Shown: positions 43,192 through 51,979 of the stretch, piece after piece
How positions within the stretch are numbered: position 1 is the first letter of the stretch
How the letters are laid out: each line of letters opens with the position of its first letter
DNA from: Paractinoplanes rishiriensis
Lineage (GTDB): Bacteria > Actinomycetota > Actinomycetes > Mycobacteriales > Micromonosporaceae
Assembly (NCBI RefSeq): GCF_016862375.1
Contig: NZ_BOMV01000006.1
Span: 1 to 64,000 of the forward strand
Reading direction: 5' to 3'
DNA: 64,000 nucleotides
The notes under the pieces: model-generated
What the model saw: the letters and a program-made list of their open reading frames with translations, nothing else
What the model was told of the DNA's origin: nothing
The model's database searches: none
Position numbers and translations under genes: made by a program

Positions 43192-43821
43192 TTGGCCAAC
43201 CCCGTCACCCCATCCGTCTATCGCACCCGCGCCTACCGGACCCGCCAGCGGGTTCTGATCGGCCTGGGCGCCGTCGGCCTGCTGCTGCTCGGTTACCTGA
43301 TCGGGCGGTGGCAGGACACGCCGGCCGAGGTGGCCACGCTGCCGGCCGCCGGCAGCGTGGCACCCGCGCCCGAGCCCGCGCCGACCAGCGAGGCGCCGAA
43401 GCCCCGGATCTATCCCACCGTGCAGGCCGAGTCCGCCTCGGCCCGCAACGGGGTCGACGCGCAGGACACCGAGGACGAGGGCGGTGGGCAGAACGTCGGC
43501 TTCATCAAGAACGGCGACTCGCTGAGCTTCGACGACTTCGACTTCGGCCCGGTCGCGGCCACCAAGGTCGACATCCGGGTGGCGTCGGACGCCGACGACG
43601 ACGATGACGACAACGGCCGGATGGAGATCCGGCTGGACAACCCGGACGCGGCCGCGATCGGCACGCTGCGGGTGACCCGCACCGGCGGCTGGCAGCAATG
43701 GCGCACCGACGAGGTCACCTTCACCGAGCCGGTGACCGGCGTGCACACCGTCCACCTGGTCTTCCTCCGCAACGACGACGACGAGTTCCTCAACGTCAAC
43801 TGGCTGCTGTTCGGGCGATAG
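43192..43821 (+). CDS. Membrane-anchored CBM6 protein at the end of the Dpp-type operon
   Basis: A 209-residue protein read from TTG at 43192, 2 bp after the DppF-like stop. A basic N-terminus ([11 protein letters not shown]) and one membrane segment (about 24-40) are followed by a Pro/Ala linker and a beta-sandwich resembling carbohydrate-binding module family 6 (about 80-209). CBM6 marks are the N-terminal [28 protein letters not shown] and the closing NVNWLLFG. An acidic run [10 protein letters not shown] (about 136-145) is unusual. It would present a glycan-binding head outside the cell. No catalytic domain is present. Confidence 0.75.
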   Translation: MANPVTPSVYRTRAYRTRQRVLIGLGAVGLLLLGYLIGRWQDTPAEVATLPAAGSVAPAPEPAPTSEAPKPRIYPTVQAESASARNGVDAQDTEDEGGGQNVGFIKNGDSLSFDDFDFGPVAATKVDIRVASDADDDDDDNGRMEIRLDNPDAAAIGTLRVTRTGGWQQWRTDEVTFTEPVTGVHTVHLVFLRNDDDEFLNVNWLLFGR

Positions 43822-43827
43822 CCCACT

Positions 43828-43843
43828 TCGAACATCTGTACTA
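43828..43843 (+). promoter_or_regulatory. LexA-box-like site upstream of dinB
   Basis: TCGAACATCTGTACTA matches the actinobacterial SOS consensus TCGAAC-N4-GTTCGA at 10 of 12 defined positions; the left half is perfect. It overlaps the start of the -10 box at 43842. Confidence 0.5.
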
Positions 43844-43847
43844 ATAT
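43842..43847 (+). promoter_or_regulatory. -10 box of the probable leaderless dinB gene
   Basis: TAATAT is followed by 6 nt and the GTG at 43854. The LexA-like site runs into it. Confidence 0.55.
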
Positions 43848-43853
43848 TCCGGC

Positions 43854-45029
43854 GTGGCCATCCTGCATGCCGACCTGGACGCCTTCTACGCGTCCGTCGA
43901 GCAGCGCGACGACCCGGCGCTGCGCGGCCGGCCGGTGCTGGTCGGGATGGGGGTGGTGCTCGCCGCCAGCTACGAGGCCAAGGCCCGCGGCGTGCGCACC
44001 CCGATGGGGGTCAGCCAGGCCCGCGCGCTCTGCCCCGGTGCCGTGGTGGTGCCGCCGCGCATGTCGGCCTACACGGCGGCCAGCAAGGCGGTGTTCGAGA
44101 TCTTCCGGGACACCACTCCCATCGTCGAGGGCATCTCCATCGACGAGGCGTTCCTCGACGTCACCGGGCTTCACAAGATCAGGGGTACGCCGCGGGTCAT
44201 CGCCACCAAGTTGCGCGCCGACGTCCGCGAACGGGCCGGGCTGCCGATCACGGTCGGGATCGCCGACACCAAATTCCTGGCCAAGGTCGCCAGCGCGGTC
44301 GGCAAACCGGACGGTCTGCTCGAGGTGCCGGCCGGCGAGGAGATCCGGTTCCTGCATCCGCTGCCGGTCGAGCGGCTCTGGGGCGTCGGCCCGGTCACCT
44401 CGGCCAAACTGCGCGAGCGCCAGATCAACACGGTCGGCCACGTGGCCCGGATCGGCGAGGCCGCGCTGGTCACCATGCTGGGCGCGGGGGCCGGCCGGCA
44501 CCTGCACGCGCTCGCGCACAACCGCGACCCGCGCCGGGTGCGGGTCGGCCACCGGCGCGGCTCGATCGGCTCGCAGTGCGCGCTGGGCCGCCGCCCGCGA
44601 CCGTTCCACGAAATCGACGCCACCCTGGCCGCCCTCGCCGACCGGGTCACCCGCCGGATGCGCCGGGCACACCGGGCCGGCCGCACGGTCACGCTGCGCC
44701 TGCGCTTCGACGACTTCGGCCGGGCCACCCGCTCGCGCAGCCTGCTCAAGGCCACCATGCAGACCCGCACGGTGCTCGACACGGCCCGGGCCCTGCTGAC
44801 CGAGGCCCGCCCGATGATCGAGGAACGCGGCCTCACCCTGGTCGGCCTCGCGGTGAGCAACCTCGACAGCGACGGCGTCGTGCAGCCCTCACTCTTCGAC
44901 GACCTGGCCGACGACCGCCTCGACGTCGCCATGGACGCGGTCCGCGACCGCTTCGGCTCGACGGCGCTGACCCGGGCCGCCACGCTGGGCCGCCCCCTCG
45001 GCCCGTCGGTGCCGATCCTGCCCGACTAG
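43854..45029 (+). CDS. dinB: DNA polymerase IV (Y-family)
   Basis: A 391-residue translesion polymerase. Catalytic acids are D7 in HADLDAFYASVE and D97-E98 in SIDEAFLD. The helix-hairpin-helix region is LWGVGPVTSAKLRERQI, and the little-finger domain follows. QPSLF (344-348) near the C-terminus is a sliding-clamp-binding motif. It copies past damaged bases with low fidelity. The GTG start follows the -10 box by 6 nt and a LexA-like box lies upstream, so SOS induction is likely. It is the last recognised DNA repair gene before the cob genes. Confidence 0.93.
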   Translation: MAILHADLDAFYASVEQRDDPALRGRPVLVGMGVVLAASYEAKARGVRTPMGVSQARALCPGAVVVPPRMSAYTAASKAVFEIFRDTTPIVEGISIDEAFLDVTGLHKIRGTPRVIATKLRADVRERAGLPITVGIADTKFLAKVASAVGKPDGLLEVPAGEEIRFLHPLPVERLWGVGPVTSAKLRERQINTVGHVARIGEAALVTMLGAGAGRHLHALAHNRDPRRVRVGHRRGSIGSQCALGRRPRPFHEIDATLAALADRVTRRMRRAHRAGRTVTLRLRFDDFGRATRSRSLLKATMQTRTVLDTARALLTEARPMIEERGLTLVGLAVSNLDSDGVVQPSLFDDLADDRLDVAMDAVRDRFGSTALTRAATLGRPLGPSVPILPD

Positions 45030-45032
45030 GGT
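45027..45032 (+). promoter_or_regulatory. -10 box of the probable leaderless cobF gene
   Basis: TAGGGT, whose first three bases are the dinB stop codon, is followed by 7 nt and the GTG at 45040. Confidence 0.5.
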
Positions 45033-45039
45033 CCAACAG

Positions 45040-45789
45040 GTGCGAAAGATCTATGTGATCGGCATCGGCGCCGGCGACCCCGACCACCTCACTCTGCAGG
45101 CCGCCAAGGCGATCGGCCGGACCGACGTCTTCTTCCTGCTCGACAAGGGCGAGGCCAAGGACAGCATGATCGAGCTGCGGCGCCGCCTCATGAAGGCGTA
45201 CGCGAAACCCAGCCGCCGCATAGCCGAGGCCGCCGACCCCAGCCGCGACCGCGCCCCGCAGGACTACGAGGGCACCGTCGCCGACTGGCGCCACCGCCGC
45301 TCCGCGGTCACCGAGGCGCTGATCAGCGAACACCTGATGGACGGCGAGACGGGCAGCTTCCTGGTCTGGGGCGACCCGTCCCTCTACGACTCCACGATCG
45401 CGATCCTCGACGAGATCCTGACCAGGGGCCAAACCCTTTTCGAGTACGAGGTGATCCCCGGCATCAGCAGCGTGTCGGCCCTGGCGGCGAAACACAAAAT
45501 CGGCCTCAACCGGGTCGGCCAGCCGTTCCAGGTGACGACGGGCCGCCGCCTCGCCGAGGGCTGGCCCGAGGGCGTCCCCGACGTGGTCGTCATGCTGGAC
45601 GCCCAGCAGGCTTTCACCGCCCACCCCGAAGCCGAGATCCACTGGGGCGCCTACGTGGGCACCCCCGACGAAATCCTGCGCTCCGGCCAGGTGTCCGAGG
45701 TCGCCGACGAAATCCTCAAAACCCGAGCCGCCGCCCGAGCTCAACACGGCTGGATAATGGACACCTACCTGCTACGCCGCCCCGACTAA
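45040..45789 (+). CDS. cobF: Precorrin-6A synthase (deacetylating)
   Basis: A 249-residue SAM-dependent methyltransferase of the tetrapyrrole methylase fold. It methylates C-1 of precorrin-5 and removes the acetyl fragment, giving precorrin-6A. Features are the N-terminal VIGIGAGDPDHLTLQAAKAI, the glycine-rich FLVWGDPSLYDSTIAILDEI and IPGISSVSALAAKH. CobF is specific to the aerobic cobalamin pathway, consistent with cobG nearby. A -10 box made from the dinB stop codon suggests its own leaderless transcript. Confidence 0.92.
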   Translation: MRKIYVIGIGAGDPDHLTLQAAKAIGRTDVFFLLDKGEAKDSMIELRRRLMKAYAKPSRRIAEAADPSRDRAPQDYEGTVADWRHRRSAVTEALISEHLMDGETGSFLVWGDPSLYDSTIAILDEILTRGQTLFEYEVIPGISSVSALAAKHKIGLNRVGQPFQVTTGRRLAEGWPEGVPDVVVMLDAQQAFTAHPEAEIHWGAYVGTPDEILRSGQVSEVADEILKTRAAARAQHGWIMDTYLLRRPD

Positions 45790-46151
45790 CGCCCGATCCC
45801 GTGCCCCAACCGCCCCGCCACCCACCGCAATGACAGCAGATCGACGAGATCGAGCGCGGACGACCCATGGGTGCCCGGTTAAGGCAGCATCTGTCGGATA
45901 TGTTCTACGCGGGTTGCCGCATTGCGGGACGGTAGGCCACGTGGTGGGACGGGGACGGGAGGGTGGTCCGCCGTCGGCGACGTTCGGGTCGCGGCGATGC
46001 CGGAAGTCTGACGAATCGCTCATGTCCCGAGCCGCGCCCCACGCGTGGCGATCGTGCCGGCTACCCGGGACGATCCGGCGGCAGGCTCCCAGCATGCGGA
46101 AGCGTTCGGGTGGACGCCGACGTGCTTGCCGACCAAGGCGCGCCGGACGCC
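45790..46151. other. 362-bp region between convergent cobF and cobN
   Basis: Holds copy B of the composite repeat (45836-45931). The rest shows no recognised gene or hairpin; a 107-codon minus-strand frame has no support. It carries the 3' ends of both flanking transcripts. Confidence 0.5.
45836..45931. repeat. Composite intergenic repeat, copy B
   Basis: Aligns with 1752-1848 over its whole 96 bp with one gap. Conserved blocks are gcagatcg, ccggttaa, tgtcggatatgtt and tgccgcat. Both copies lie on the same strand. Sequence just before it (about 45810-45860) is related to the 17128-17268 element. Confidence 0.75.
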
Positions 46152-49100
46152 TCAGCTGTCCTCCAAGTCACCCTCCGTCGCCAGGAAGACCTCCTGCAGC
46201 GCGGTCAGCGTCTCCGGCTCCGGCGACTCCCACAGCTTGCGCTCGGCCGCCTCCAGCAACCGTTCGGTGATGCCGTGCAGGGCCCACGGGTTCGACTGGG
46301 TCAGGAACTTCTGGTTCTCCGGGTCGAGCACATAGGTCGCGGCCAGTTGCTCGTACATGTAGTCGGTGACCACGCCGGCGGTGGCGTCGAAGCCGAACAG
46401 GTAGTCGACCGTGGCGGCCAGTTCGAACGCGCCCTTGTAGCCGTGCCGGCGCATCGCGGCGATCCAGCGCGGGTTCACCACCCGGGCGCGGAAGATCCGC
46501 GCGGTCTCCTCGGTCAGGCTGCGGGTCCGTGCCTGGTCCGGGTTGGTGGAGTCGCCGATGTACGCGGCGGGCGCGCGCCCGGTCAACGCGCGCACCGTGG
46601 CGATCATGCCGCCGTGGTACTGGAAGTAGTCGTCCGAGTCGGCGATGTCGTGCTCGCGCGTGTCGATGTTCTTGGCGGCCACGTCGATTCGCCGATACGC
46701 GTTCTCCATGTCCGCGCGCGCCGGCACCCCGTCCAGCCCTCGCCCGTACCCGAATCCACCCCAGACCGCATACACCTCCGCCAGGTCGCGGTCATCCCGC
46801 CAGTTCCGGCTGTCGATCAAAGGCAAAATTCCGGCACCGTACGCCCCCGGCCGCGACCCGAAAATCCGCATCGTCGCCCGCCGCCAGTCCCCGTGCTCGG
46901 CCCGGTCGCGCAGCGCGTGCACCCGCACGAAGTTGTCCGGCTCGTCGATCTCGGCCACCATCCGGAACGCATCGTCGAGCAGCGCCACCACATGCGGAAA
47001 CGCGTCCCGGAAGAACCCCGAGATCCGCACCGTGACGTCGATCCGCGGCCGCCCCAGCTCGTCCCGGGAGATGGCTTCCAGCCCGGTGACCCGCCGCGAC
47101 GCCGCGTCCCACACCGGCCGCACCCCGATGAGCGCCAGGATCTCCGCAATGTCGTCCCCGGCCGTCCGCATCGCACTGGTGCCCCACGCCGACAGCCCCA
47201 CCGACCGGGGCCAGTCTCCATGATCGGCCCGATAGCGCGCCAGCAGCGACTCGGCCATCGCCTGCCCGGTCTCCCAGGCGAGTGCGCTGGGAATGGCCTT
47301 GGGATCCACCGAGTAGAAGTTGCGCCCGGTAGGCAACACATTGATCAGCCCACGCAGCGGCGACCCACTAGGCCCCGCCGGCACATACCCACCCCCGAGC
47401 GCATGCAGCACGTTGCCGATCTCGTCAGTGGTCCGCGCCAGCCGGGGCACGATCTCCGCGGCAGCAAACGCCAGCACCCGCGCAACGTCCGCACCCGGCG
47501 CCCCCGCAGCACCCGACGTCGCAGCACCCGACGTCGCAGCACCCGACGTCGCAGCACCCGCCCCCGCAGCACCCGCCCCCGCAGCATCAGCCGTCGCAGC
47601 ATCAGCCGTCGCAGCATCAGCCGTCGCGACGATTTCCGAAATTTCGGAAATGTCGGTGGGCCAGCACTGCGCCTCCATCGCGCTGACCAGGGCCCGCGCC
47701 CGCTCCTCGACCCGATCCGTCTCGGCGGCCGAGGCATCCTCCGCCAAGCCGAGCGCTTCCCGCAACCCCGGCAGTGCCGCCACCTTGCCCGCCCACATCT
47801 GCCGGGCCCGCAGCATCGCCAGCACCAGATTTACCCGGGCCTCGCCGACCGGCGCCTGGCCCAGCACGTGCAGGCCGTCGCGGATCTGGGCGTCCTTCAC
47901 CTCGCACAGCCAGCCGTCGATGTGCAGGATGAACTCGTCGAACTCCTCGTCGCCGGGCCGCGACTCCTGGCCCAGGTCGTGGTCCATCCGGGCGGCCTGG
48001 ATCAGGGTCCAGATCTGGGCGCGGATCGCCGGCAGCTTCGCCGGGTCGAGCGTCGCAATCGTGGCGTGTTCGTCCAGCAGTTGCTCCAGGCGGGCGATGT
48101 CGCCGTAGGACTCGGCCCGGGCCATCGGCGGGATCAGGTGATCGACCAGGGTGGCGTGCGCTCGGCGCTTGGCCTGGGTGCCCTCGCCCGGGTCGTTCAC
48201 CAGGAACGGGTAGATCAGCGGCAGGTCGCCCAGCGCCGCGTCGGTGCCGTCCGAGGCCGACATGCCCACGTTCTTGCCGGGCAGCCATTCCAGGTTGCCG
48301 TGCTTGCCCACGTGCACCACCGCGTGCGCGCCGAACTCGTCGGCCAGCCAGCGGTAGGCCGCCAGGTAGTGGTGGCTCGGCGGCAGGTCCGGGTCGTGGT
48401 AGACGGCCACCGGGTTGGCGCCGAAACCGCGCGGCGGCTGCACCATGACCACCAGGTTTTCGTCACGTAGCGCGGCCAGCACGATGTCGCCGCCGTCCAC
48501 GTAGAGCTCGCCTGGCGGCGTACCCCAATGGTCTTGAACGCTCTTCTGCAGGTCGGCCGGCAGCGTCGCGAAAAAGGCGGCATAGCGCGACGCCGGAATC
48601 CGCACCGGATTGCCGCTCAGTTGCTCCTCGGTGAGCCAGTCCGGATCCTGCCCGCCGGCCGCGATCAGCGCGTGGATCAGGCCGTCGCCGTCGTAGTCGC
48701 CGAACGAACCGGTCCGGTAGCCGTGCTCGCGCATCGCGGCCAGCAGCGCCACCGTCGACGCGGGCGTGTCCAGGCCCACCGCGTTGCCGATCCGGGAATG
48801 CTTGGTCGGGTAGGCCGAGAGCATCAGCGCGACGCGACGCTCGGCCGGCGGGATGTGCCGCAGCCGCGCGTGCGCCACCGCGATCCCGGCCACCCGGGCC
48901 GCCCGCTCGTCGTCCGCCACGTACACCGAAAGCCCGTCCTCGTCGAACTCCTTGAACGAGAACGGCACCGTGATGATCCGTCCGTCGAACTCCGGGATCG
49001 CCACCTGGGTCGCCGCGTCCAGTGGGGACAGCCCGTCGTCGCTCGCCTCCCAGGCCGCCCGCCCGCTGGTCAGGCAAAGCCCCTGGAGGATCGGCACGTC

Positions 49101-49817
49101 CAGGCCGGCCAGCACGCCCACGTCCCAGGCTTCGTCGTCGCCGCCCGCCGAAGCCGTCGCGGGTTTTGTCCCACCGGCGGCGAGCACCGTGACGACCAGG
49201 GCATCCGCCTTGCGCAGTTCGGCGAGCAAATTCTCGGATGCCGTACGCAGCGAGGCCGTGAAGATCGGCAGCGGCCGCGCACCCTTCGCCTCGATCTGCC
49301 GGCACAGCGCCTCGACAAACGCCGTGTTCCCGGCCATGTGGTGGGCCCGGTAGTAGAGCACCGCGACCACCGGCCCGTCCCCCGCCGCCGCCGGACGCTC
49401 CAGCACCCCCCACTCCGGCGCCTCGGCTGGTGCCGCAAACCCGTACCCGGTCAACAGCACGGTGTCGGACAGGAACGCGTGCAGCGCCGCCAGGTTGCCC
49501 GCTCCCCCGTACGCCAGATATCGGTGCGCCTCGGCCGCCACCCCCGCCGCCACCGTGGACAGCTTCATGAGGTCGGCGTCCGGCGCCTGCTCGCCGCCCA
49601 GCACCACGACCGGAATCGGCCCGGCGAGCAGCAGGTCGAGCCCCTCCTCCCAGGCCCGGCGACCACCGAGGATGCGTACGACCACCAGGTCCATGCCCTC
49701 GAGAAGCGCGGGCAGATCGCCCACGGTGACCCGGGCGGGGTTGGCCAGCCGCCACCCGGCGCCGCTGGCCCGGCCGCTGAGCAGGTCGGTGTCGGAGGTC
49801 GACAGCAACAGGAACAC
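46152..49817 (-). CDS. cobN: Cobaltochelatase large subunit
   Basis: A 1221-residue CobN. With the AAA+ subunits CobS/CobT or ChlI/ChlD-type partners (not in the window) it inserts cobalt into hydrogenobyrinate a,c-diamide, using ATP. Family segments include VFLLLSTSDTDLL at the start, YPTKHSRIGNAVGLDTPAS, HVGKHGNLEWLPGKNVG and GTSAMRTAGDDIAEILALIG. GTG at 49817 follows GGGGAG and matches the usual family start; a frame open to 50006 runs through the riboswitch and is rejected. An Ala-rich insert of eight five-residue repeats lies at about 731-770. Regulated by the upstream cobalamin riboswitch. Confidence 0.94.
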   Translation of the reverse strand: MFLLLSTSDTDLLSGRASGAGWRLANPARVTVGDLPALLEGMDLVVVRILGGRRAWEEGLDLLLAGPIPVVVLGGEQAPDADLMKLSTVAAGVAAEAHRYLAYGGAGNLAALHAFLSDTVLLTGYGFAAPAEAPEWGVLERPAAAGDGPVVAVLYYRAHHMAGNTAFVEALCRQIEAKGARPLPIFTASLRTASENLLAELRKADALVVTVLAAGGTKPATASAGGDDEAWDVGVLAGLDVPILQGLCLTSGRAAWEASDDGLSPLDAATQVAIPEFDGRIITVPFSFKEFDEDGLSVYVADDERAARVAGIAVAHARLRHIPPAERRVALMLSAYPTKHSRIGNAVGLDTPASTVALLAAMREHGYRTGSFGDYDGDGLIHALIAAGGQDPDWLTEEQLSGNPVRIPASRYAAFFATLPADLQKSVQDHWGTPPGELYVDGGDIVLAALRDENLVVMVQPPRGFGANPVAVYHDPDLPPSHHYLAAYRWLADEFGAHAVVHVGKHGNLEWLPGKNVGMSASDGTDAALGDLPLIYPFLVNDPGEGTQAKRRAHATLVDHLIPPMARAESYGDIARLEQLLDEHATIATLDPAKLPAIRAQIWTLIQAARMDHDLGQESRPGDEEFDEFILHIDGWLCEVKDAQIRDGLHVLGQAPVGEARVNLVLAMLRARQMWAGKVAALPGLREALGLAEDASAAETDRVEERARALVSAMEAQCWPTDISEISEIVATADAATADAATADAAGAGAAGAGAATSGAATSGAATSGAAGAPGADVARVLAFAAAEIVPRLARTTDEIGNVLHALGGGYVPAGPSGSPLRGLINVLPTGRNFYSVDPKAIPSALAWETGQAMAESLLARYRADHGDWPRSVGLSAWGTSAMRTAGDDIAEILALIGVRPVWDAASRRVTGLEAISRDELGRPRIDVTVRISGFFRDAFPHVVALLDDAFRMVAEIDEPDNFVRVHALRDRAEHGDWRRATMRIFGSRPGAYGAGILPLIDSRNWRDDRDLAEVYAVWGGFGYGRGLDGVPARADMENAYRRIDVAAKNIDTREHDIADSDDYFQYHGGMIATVRALTGRAPAAYIGDSTNPDQARTRSLTEETARIFRARVVNPRWIAAMRRHGYKGAFELAATVDYLFGFDATAGVVTDYMYEQLAATYVLDPENQKFLTQSNPWALHGITERLLEAAERKLWESPEPETLTALQEVFLATEGDLEDS
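47506..47625. repeat. Eight-unit 15-bp minisatellite in cobN
   Basis: Three blocks are arranged 3+2+3: gcagcacccgacgtc three times (47506-47550), gcagcacccgccccc twice (47551-47580) and gcagcatcagccgtc three times (47581-47625). Units within a block are identical. On the coding strand they give five-residue Ala-rich repeats (ATADA, GAGAA and ATSGA types). Confidence 0.95.
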
Positions 49818-49829
49818 GCGCGCTCCCCT

Positions 49830-50008
49830 CGGGGTCCGCGCCCCGGGTCGAAGGATCACGGCGACCGGAGTTCCTGGCTCCCGGCCCCTCGCTACGCAGT
49901 GGGGACCGGTGACAGTGGCGGGACCGCGCCGGACTCGCACCGGCTTCCTCCGCGGCGTCGCCGCTCGTGGCTTCCCACCCTTCCGGCCCGCGCCACTCCC
50001 CGTCAAGC
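49830..50008 (-). promoter_or_regulatory. Cobalamin (adenosylcobalamin-type) riboswitch upstream of cobN
   Basis: Read on the minus strand, the 5' UTR has the conserved blocks in order: GGGTGGGAAGCC (49980-49969), GCCGGTGCGAGTCCGGCGCG (about 49945-49925), GCCACTG (49919-49913) and a B12 box AGCCAGGAACTCCGGTCG (49879-49862). The ribosome site GGGGAG follows near 49825. A CATAGT -10 element (50020-50015) would start transcription near 50008. Cobalamin binding should reduce cobN expression. Confidence 0.9.
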
Positions 50009-50056
50009 CGTGTGACTATGCCGACCCGAGGGTGCGTTCCGGTCGGTGGGGCTCCG

Positions 50057-50062
50057 TAGTAT
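50057..50062 (+). promoter_or_regulatory. -10 box of the probable leaderless cobG operon
   Basis: TAGTAT is followed by 7 nt and the GTG at 50070. It is divergent from the riboswitch promoter, so cobG-cobH-cobIJ seems not to carry the riboswitch. Confidence 0.55.
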
Positions 50063-50069
50063 CCGGGCC

Positions 50070-51353
50070 GTGCCTCCCCCGATCCGCCAGTCCGACATCG
50101 ATGCCTGCCCCGGCGCCCTGCGGCTGCACACCGCGGCCGACGGCCCGCTGGCCCGCATCCGCCTGCCCGGCGGCCGCCTGTCCGGCTCCCAGCTGTCGGC
50201 CCTGGCGACGATCGCGGCCGAGTGGGGCGACACCCACCTGGAACTCACCTCCCGGGCAAACATCCAAATACGCGCACTTGACCGGGCAGATCCGGCAGCC
50301 TTGGCGAGTCGTCTGGCCGAGTCCGGCCTGCTGCCGTCCCCGACCCATGAGGTGGTACGCAACATAGCCGCCCCGCCCGTGGCCGAGCCCTACCTGCGGA
50401 CCTTGGTCCGGGTCCTCGACCGGGCGTTGTGCGCCGACCCGGCGCTGGCCGCCCTGCCCGGCCGTTTCCTGTTCGCGATAGGCGCCGTGCCGGTGGCCGC
50501 CGACCTGGCCGCCATCCCGGTCCGCGCCGCCGAACCGCACTCCGCTGGGACGCCCGCCGATCCGCCCGGCCTTCCGGATACTCGCGTTGGTCCGAGTCCG
50601 TCCTTCGCCATTCTCTTCGCGGGCGCCGACCCCGGCCTGCGGGTCACCGCGGCCCAGGTGGTGCCGGCCCTGCTGATCGCCGCCCGCGCTTTCCTCGACC
50701 TCCGCGCCGACGCACCGGCCTGGCGTCTGTCCGAGTTGCCGGACGGCCCGGCGAGGGTCGCCGCCCACACCGCCGAAAGGCTGGGCACCCCCCTTGCCGC
50801 CGGCCCACCGCCCGAACCCGCCGCACCCGAGCCCTCGATCGGCCTCCTGGCCCAGCCCGACGGCCGCCAGGCCGCCGGGGCGATGGTCCCGCTGGGCCGC
50901 CTGACCACCGCGCAGACAACCGTCCTGGCCCGAGCCGGCGAACTGGTGGTCACTCCGTGGCGCGGCATCCTGCTGCCCGATTTGTCGCCCAAGGAAGCGG
51001 CCGGCTGGCTCCCCGCACTCGCCGAGATCGGCCTGCCGGTCGAACCGGGTTCGCGCTGGTCCGGCGTGACCGCCTGCGCCGGCCGCCCGGGCTGCGCCAG
51101 GTCCCTGGCCGACGTCCGGGCCACCGCCACGGCCGCCACCCGTTTCGTCGACGGCCGCCCCGTCCACTGGACCGGCTGCGCCCGGGGCTGCGGCTCCCCC
51201 GCCACCCCGCACGTGCGGGTCGAGGCCACCCCCACCGGCTGGTCGGTGACCGTTCTCGACGGTGGCGGCGCCCCCGCAACCCCGGCGGGTGACCCGGGCG
51301 GGAGCGGGACGGATCGGCTTGCGGACCTGGTGGCGGCGGCGCGGAGGAGATGA
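50070..51353 (+). CDS. cobG: Precorrin-3B synthase
   Basis: A 427-residue protein of the nitrite/sulfite reductase ferredoxin-like family. CobG oxidises precorrin-3A to precorrin-3B with O2 and uses an Fe-S cluster. The four cysteine ligands are visible as C336 and C342 (CAGRPGC) and C370 and C374 (CARGC). The N-terminal half has [12 protein letters not shown], typical of the family. GTG at 50070 is preferred over a start at 50046 because of the -10 box 7 nt upstream. This enzyme marks the aerobic cobalamin route. The stop overlaps cobH by 4 bp. Confidence 0.92.
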   Translation: MPPPIRQSDIDACPGALRLHTAADGPLARIRLPGGRLSGSQLSALATIAAEWGDTHLELTSRANIQIRALDRADPAALASRLAESGLLPSPTHEVVRNIAAPPVAEPYLRTLVRVLDRALCADPALAALPGRFLFAIGAVPVAADLAAIPVRAAEPHSAGTPADPPGLPDTRVGPSPSFAILFAGADPGLRVTAAQVVPALLIAARAFLDLRADAPAWRLSELPDGPARVAAHTAERLGTPLAAGPPPEPAAPEPSIGLLAQPDGRQAAGAMVPLGRLTTAQTTVLARAGELVVTPWRGILLPDLSPKEAAGWLPALAEIGLPVEPGSRWSGVTACAGRPGCARSLADVRATATAATRFVDGRPVHWTGCARGCGSPATPHVRVEATPTGWSVTVLDGGGAPATPAGDPGGSGTDRLADLVAAARRR

Positions 51354-51979
51354 CGGTGGAACTGGAATACGAGCGGGACGGTGCGGAGATCTACCGGCGG
51401 TCCTTCGCCACCATCCGGGCCGAGGCCGACCTCTCGGGGCTGCCCCCGGATGTGGCTCGGGTCGTGGTCCGGATGATTCACGCGTGCGGGATGGTCGATC
51501 TGGTGCGGGACGTCGGGTACAGCCCGCAGGTCGCCGCGGTGGCCGGCAAGGCACTGCGAGGTGGTGCGCCGATTCTGTGTGACGCCGAGATGGTGGCTTC
51601 GGGGATCACGCGGAAGCGGCTGCCGGCCGGCAACGAGGTGATCTGCACGCTGCGGGACCCTTCGGTGCCGGAGCTGGCCGCGCAACTCGGGACCACCCGC
51701 AGTGCGGCGGCGCTGGAACTCTGGGGCGATCGGCTCGACGGGGCCGTGGTGGCCGTGGGTAATGCGCCCACCGCGTTGTTCCGGCTGCTCGAACTCGTTG
51801 CGGCCGGCGCGCCCCGGCCGGCTGCCGTGCTGGGGATTCCGGTCGGGTTCATCGGGGCGGCCGAGTCCAAGGAGGCACTGGCCGCCTCGGGGCTGGACCA
51901 CCTGATCGTGCGGGGGCGCCGGGGCGGCAGCGCCATGACCGCGGCGGCGGTCAACGCCCTCGCGTCGGAGGAGGAGTGA
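51350..51979 (+). CDS. cobH: Precorrin-8X methylmutase
   Basis: A 209-residue CobH, which moves a methyl group from C-11 to C-12 to make hydrogenobyrinate. The catalytic histidine is H44 in RMIHACGM. Further family segments are [32 protein letters not shown] and [12 protein letters not shown]. Full length for the family. ATG overlaps the cobG stop (ATGA), and the stop overlaps the cobIJ GTG, so the three genes are translationally coupled. Confidence 0.94.
   Translation: MTVELEYERDGAEIYRRSFATIRAEADLSGLPPDVARVVVRMIHACGMVDLVRDVGYSPQVAAVAGKALRGGAPILCDAEMVASGITRKRLPAGNEVICTLRDPSVPELAAQLGTTRSAAALELWGDRLDGAVVAVGNAPTALFRLLELVAAGAPRPAAVLGIPVGFIGAAESKEALAASGLDHLIVRGRRGGSAMTAAAVNALASEEE

Noticed and set aside
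45772..46095. 107-codon minus-strand open frame between cobF and cobN
   Set aside because: Overlaps the repeat and the cobF end, with no supporting start signal.
47506..47625. CRISPR array
   Set aside because: Units are 15 bp, directly abutting and in frame within cobN; there are no spacers or cas genes.
49818..50006. 63-residue N-terminal extension of CobN
   Set aside because: It is the minus strand of the cobalamin riboswitch; the family start VFLLLSTSD has its own ribosome site at 49817.
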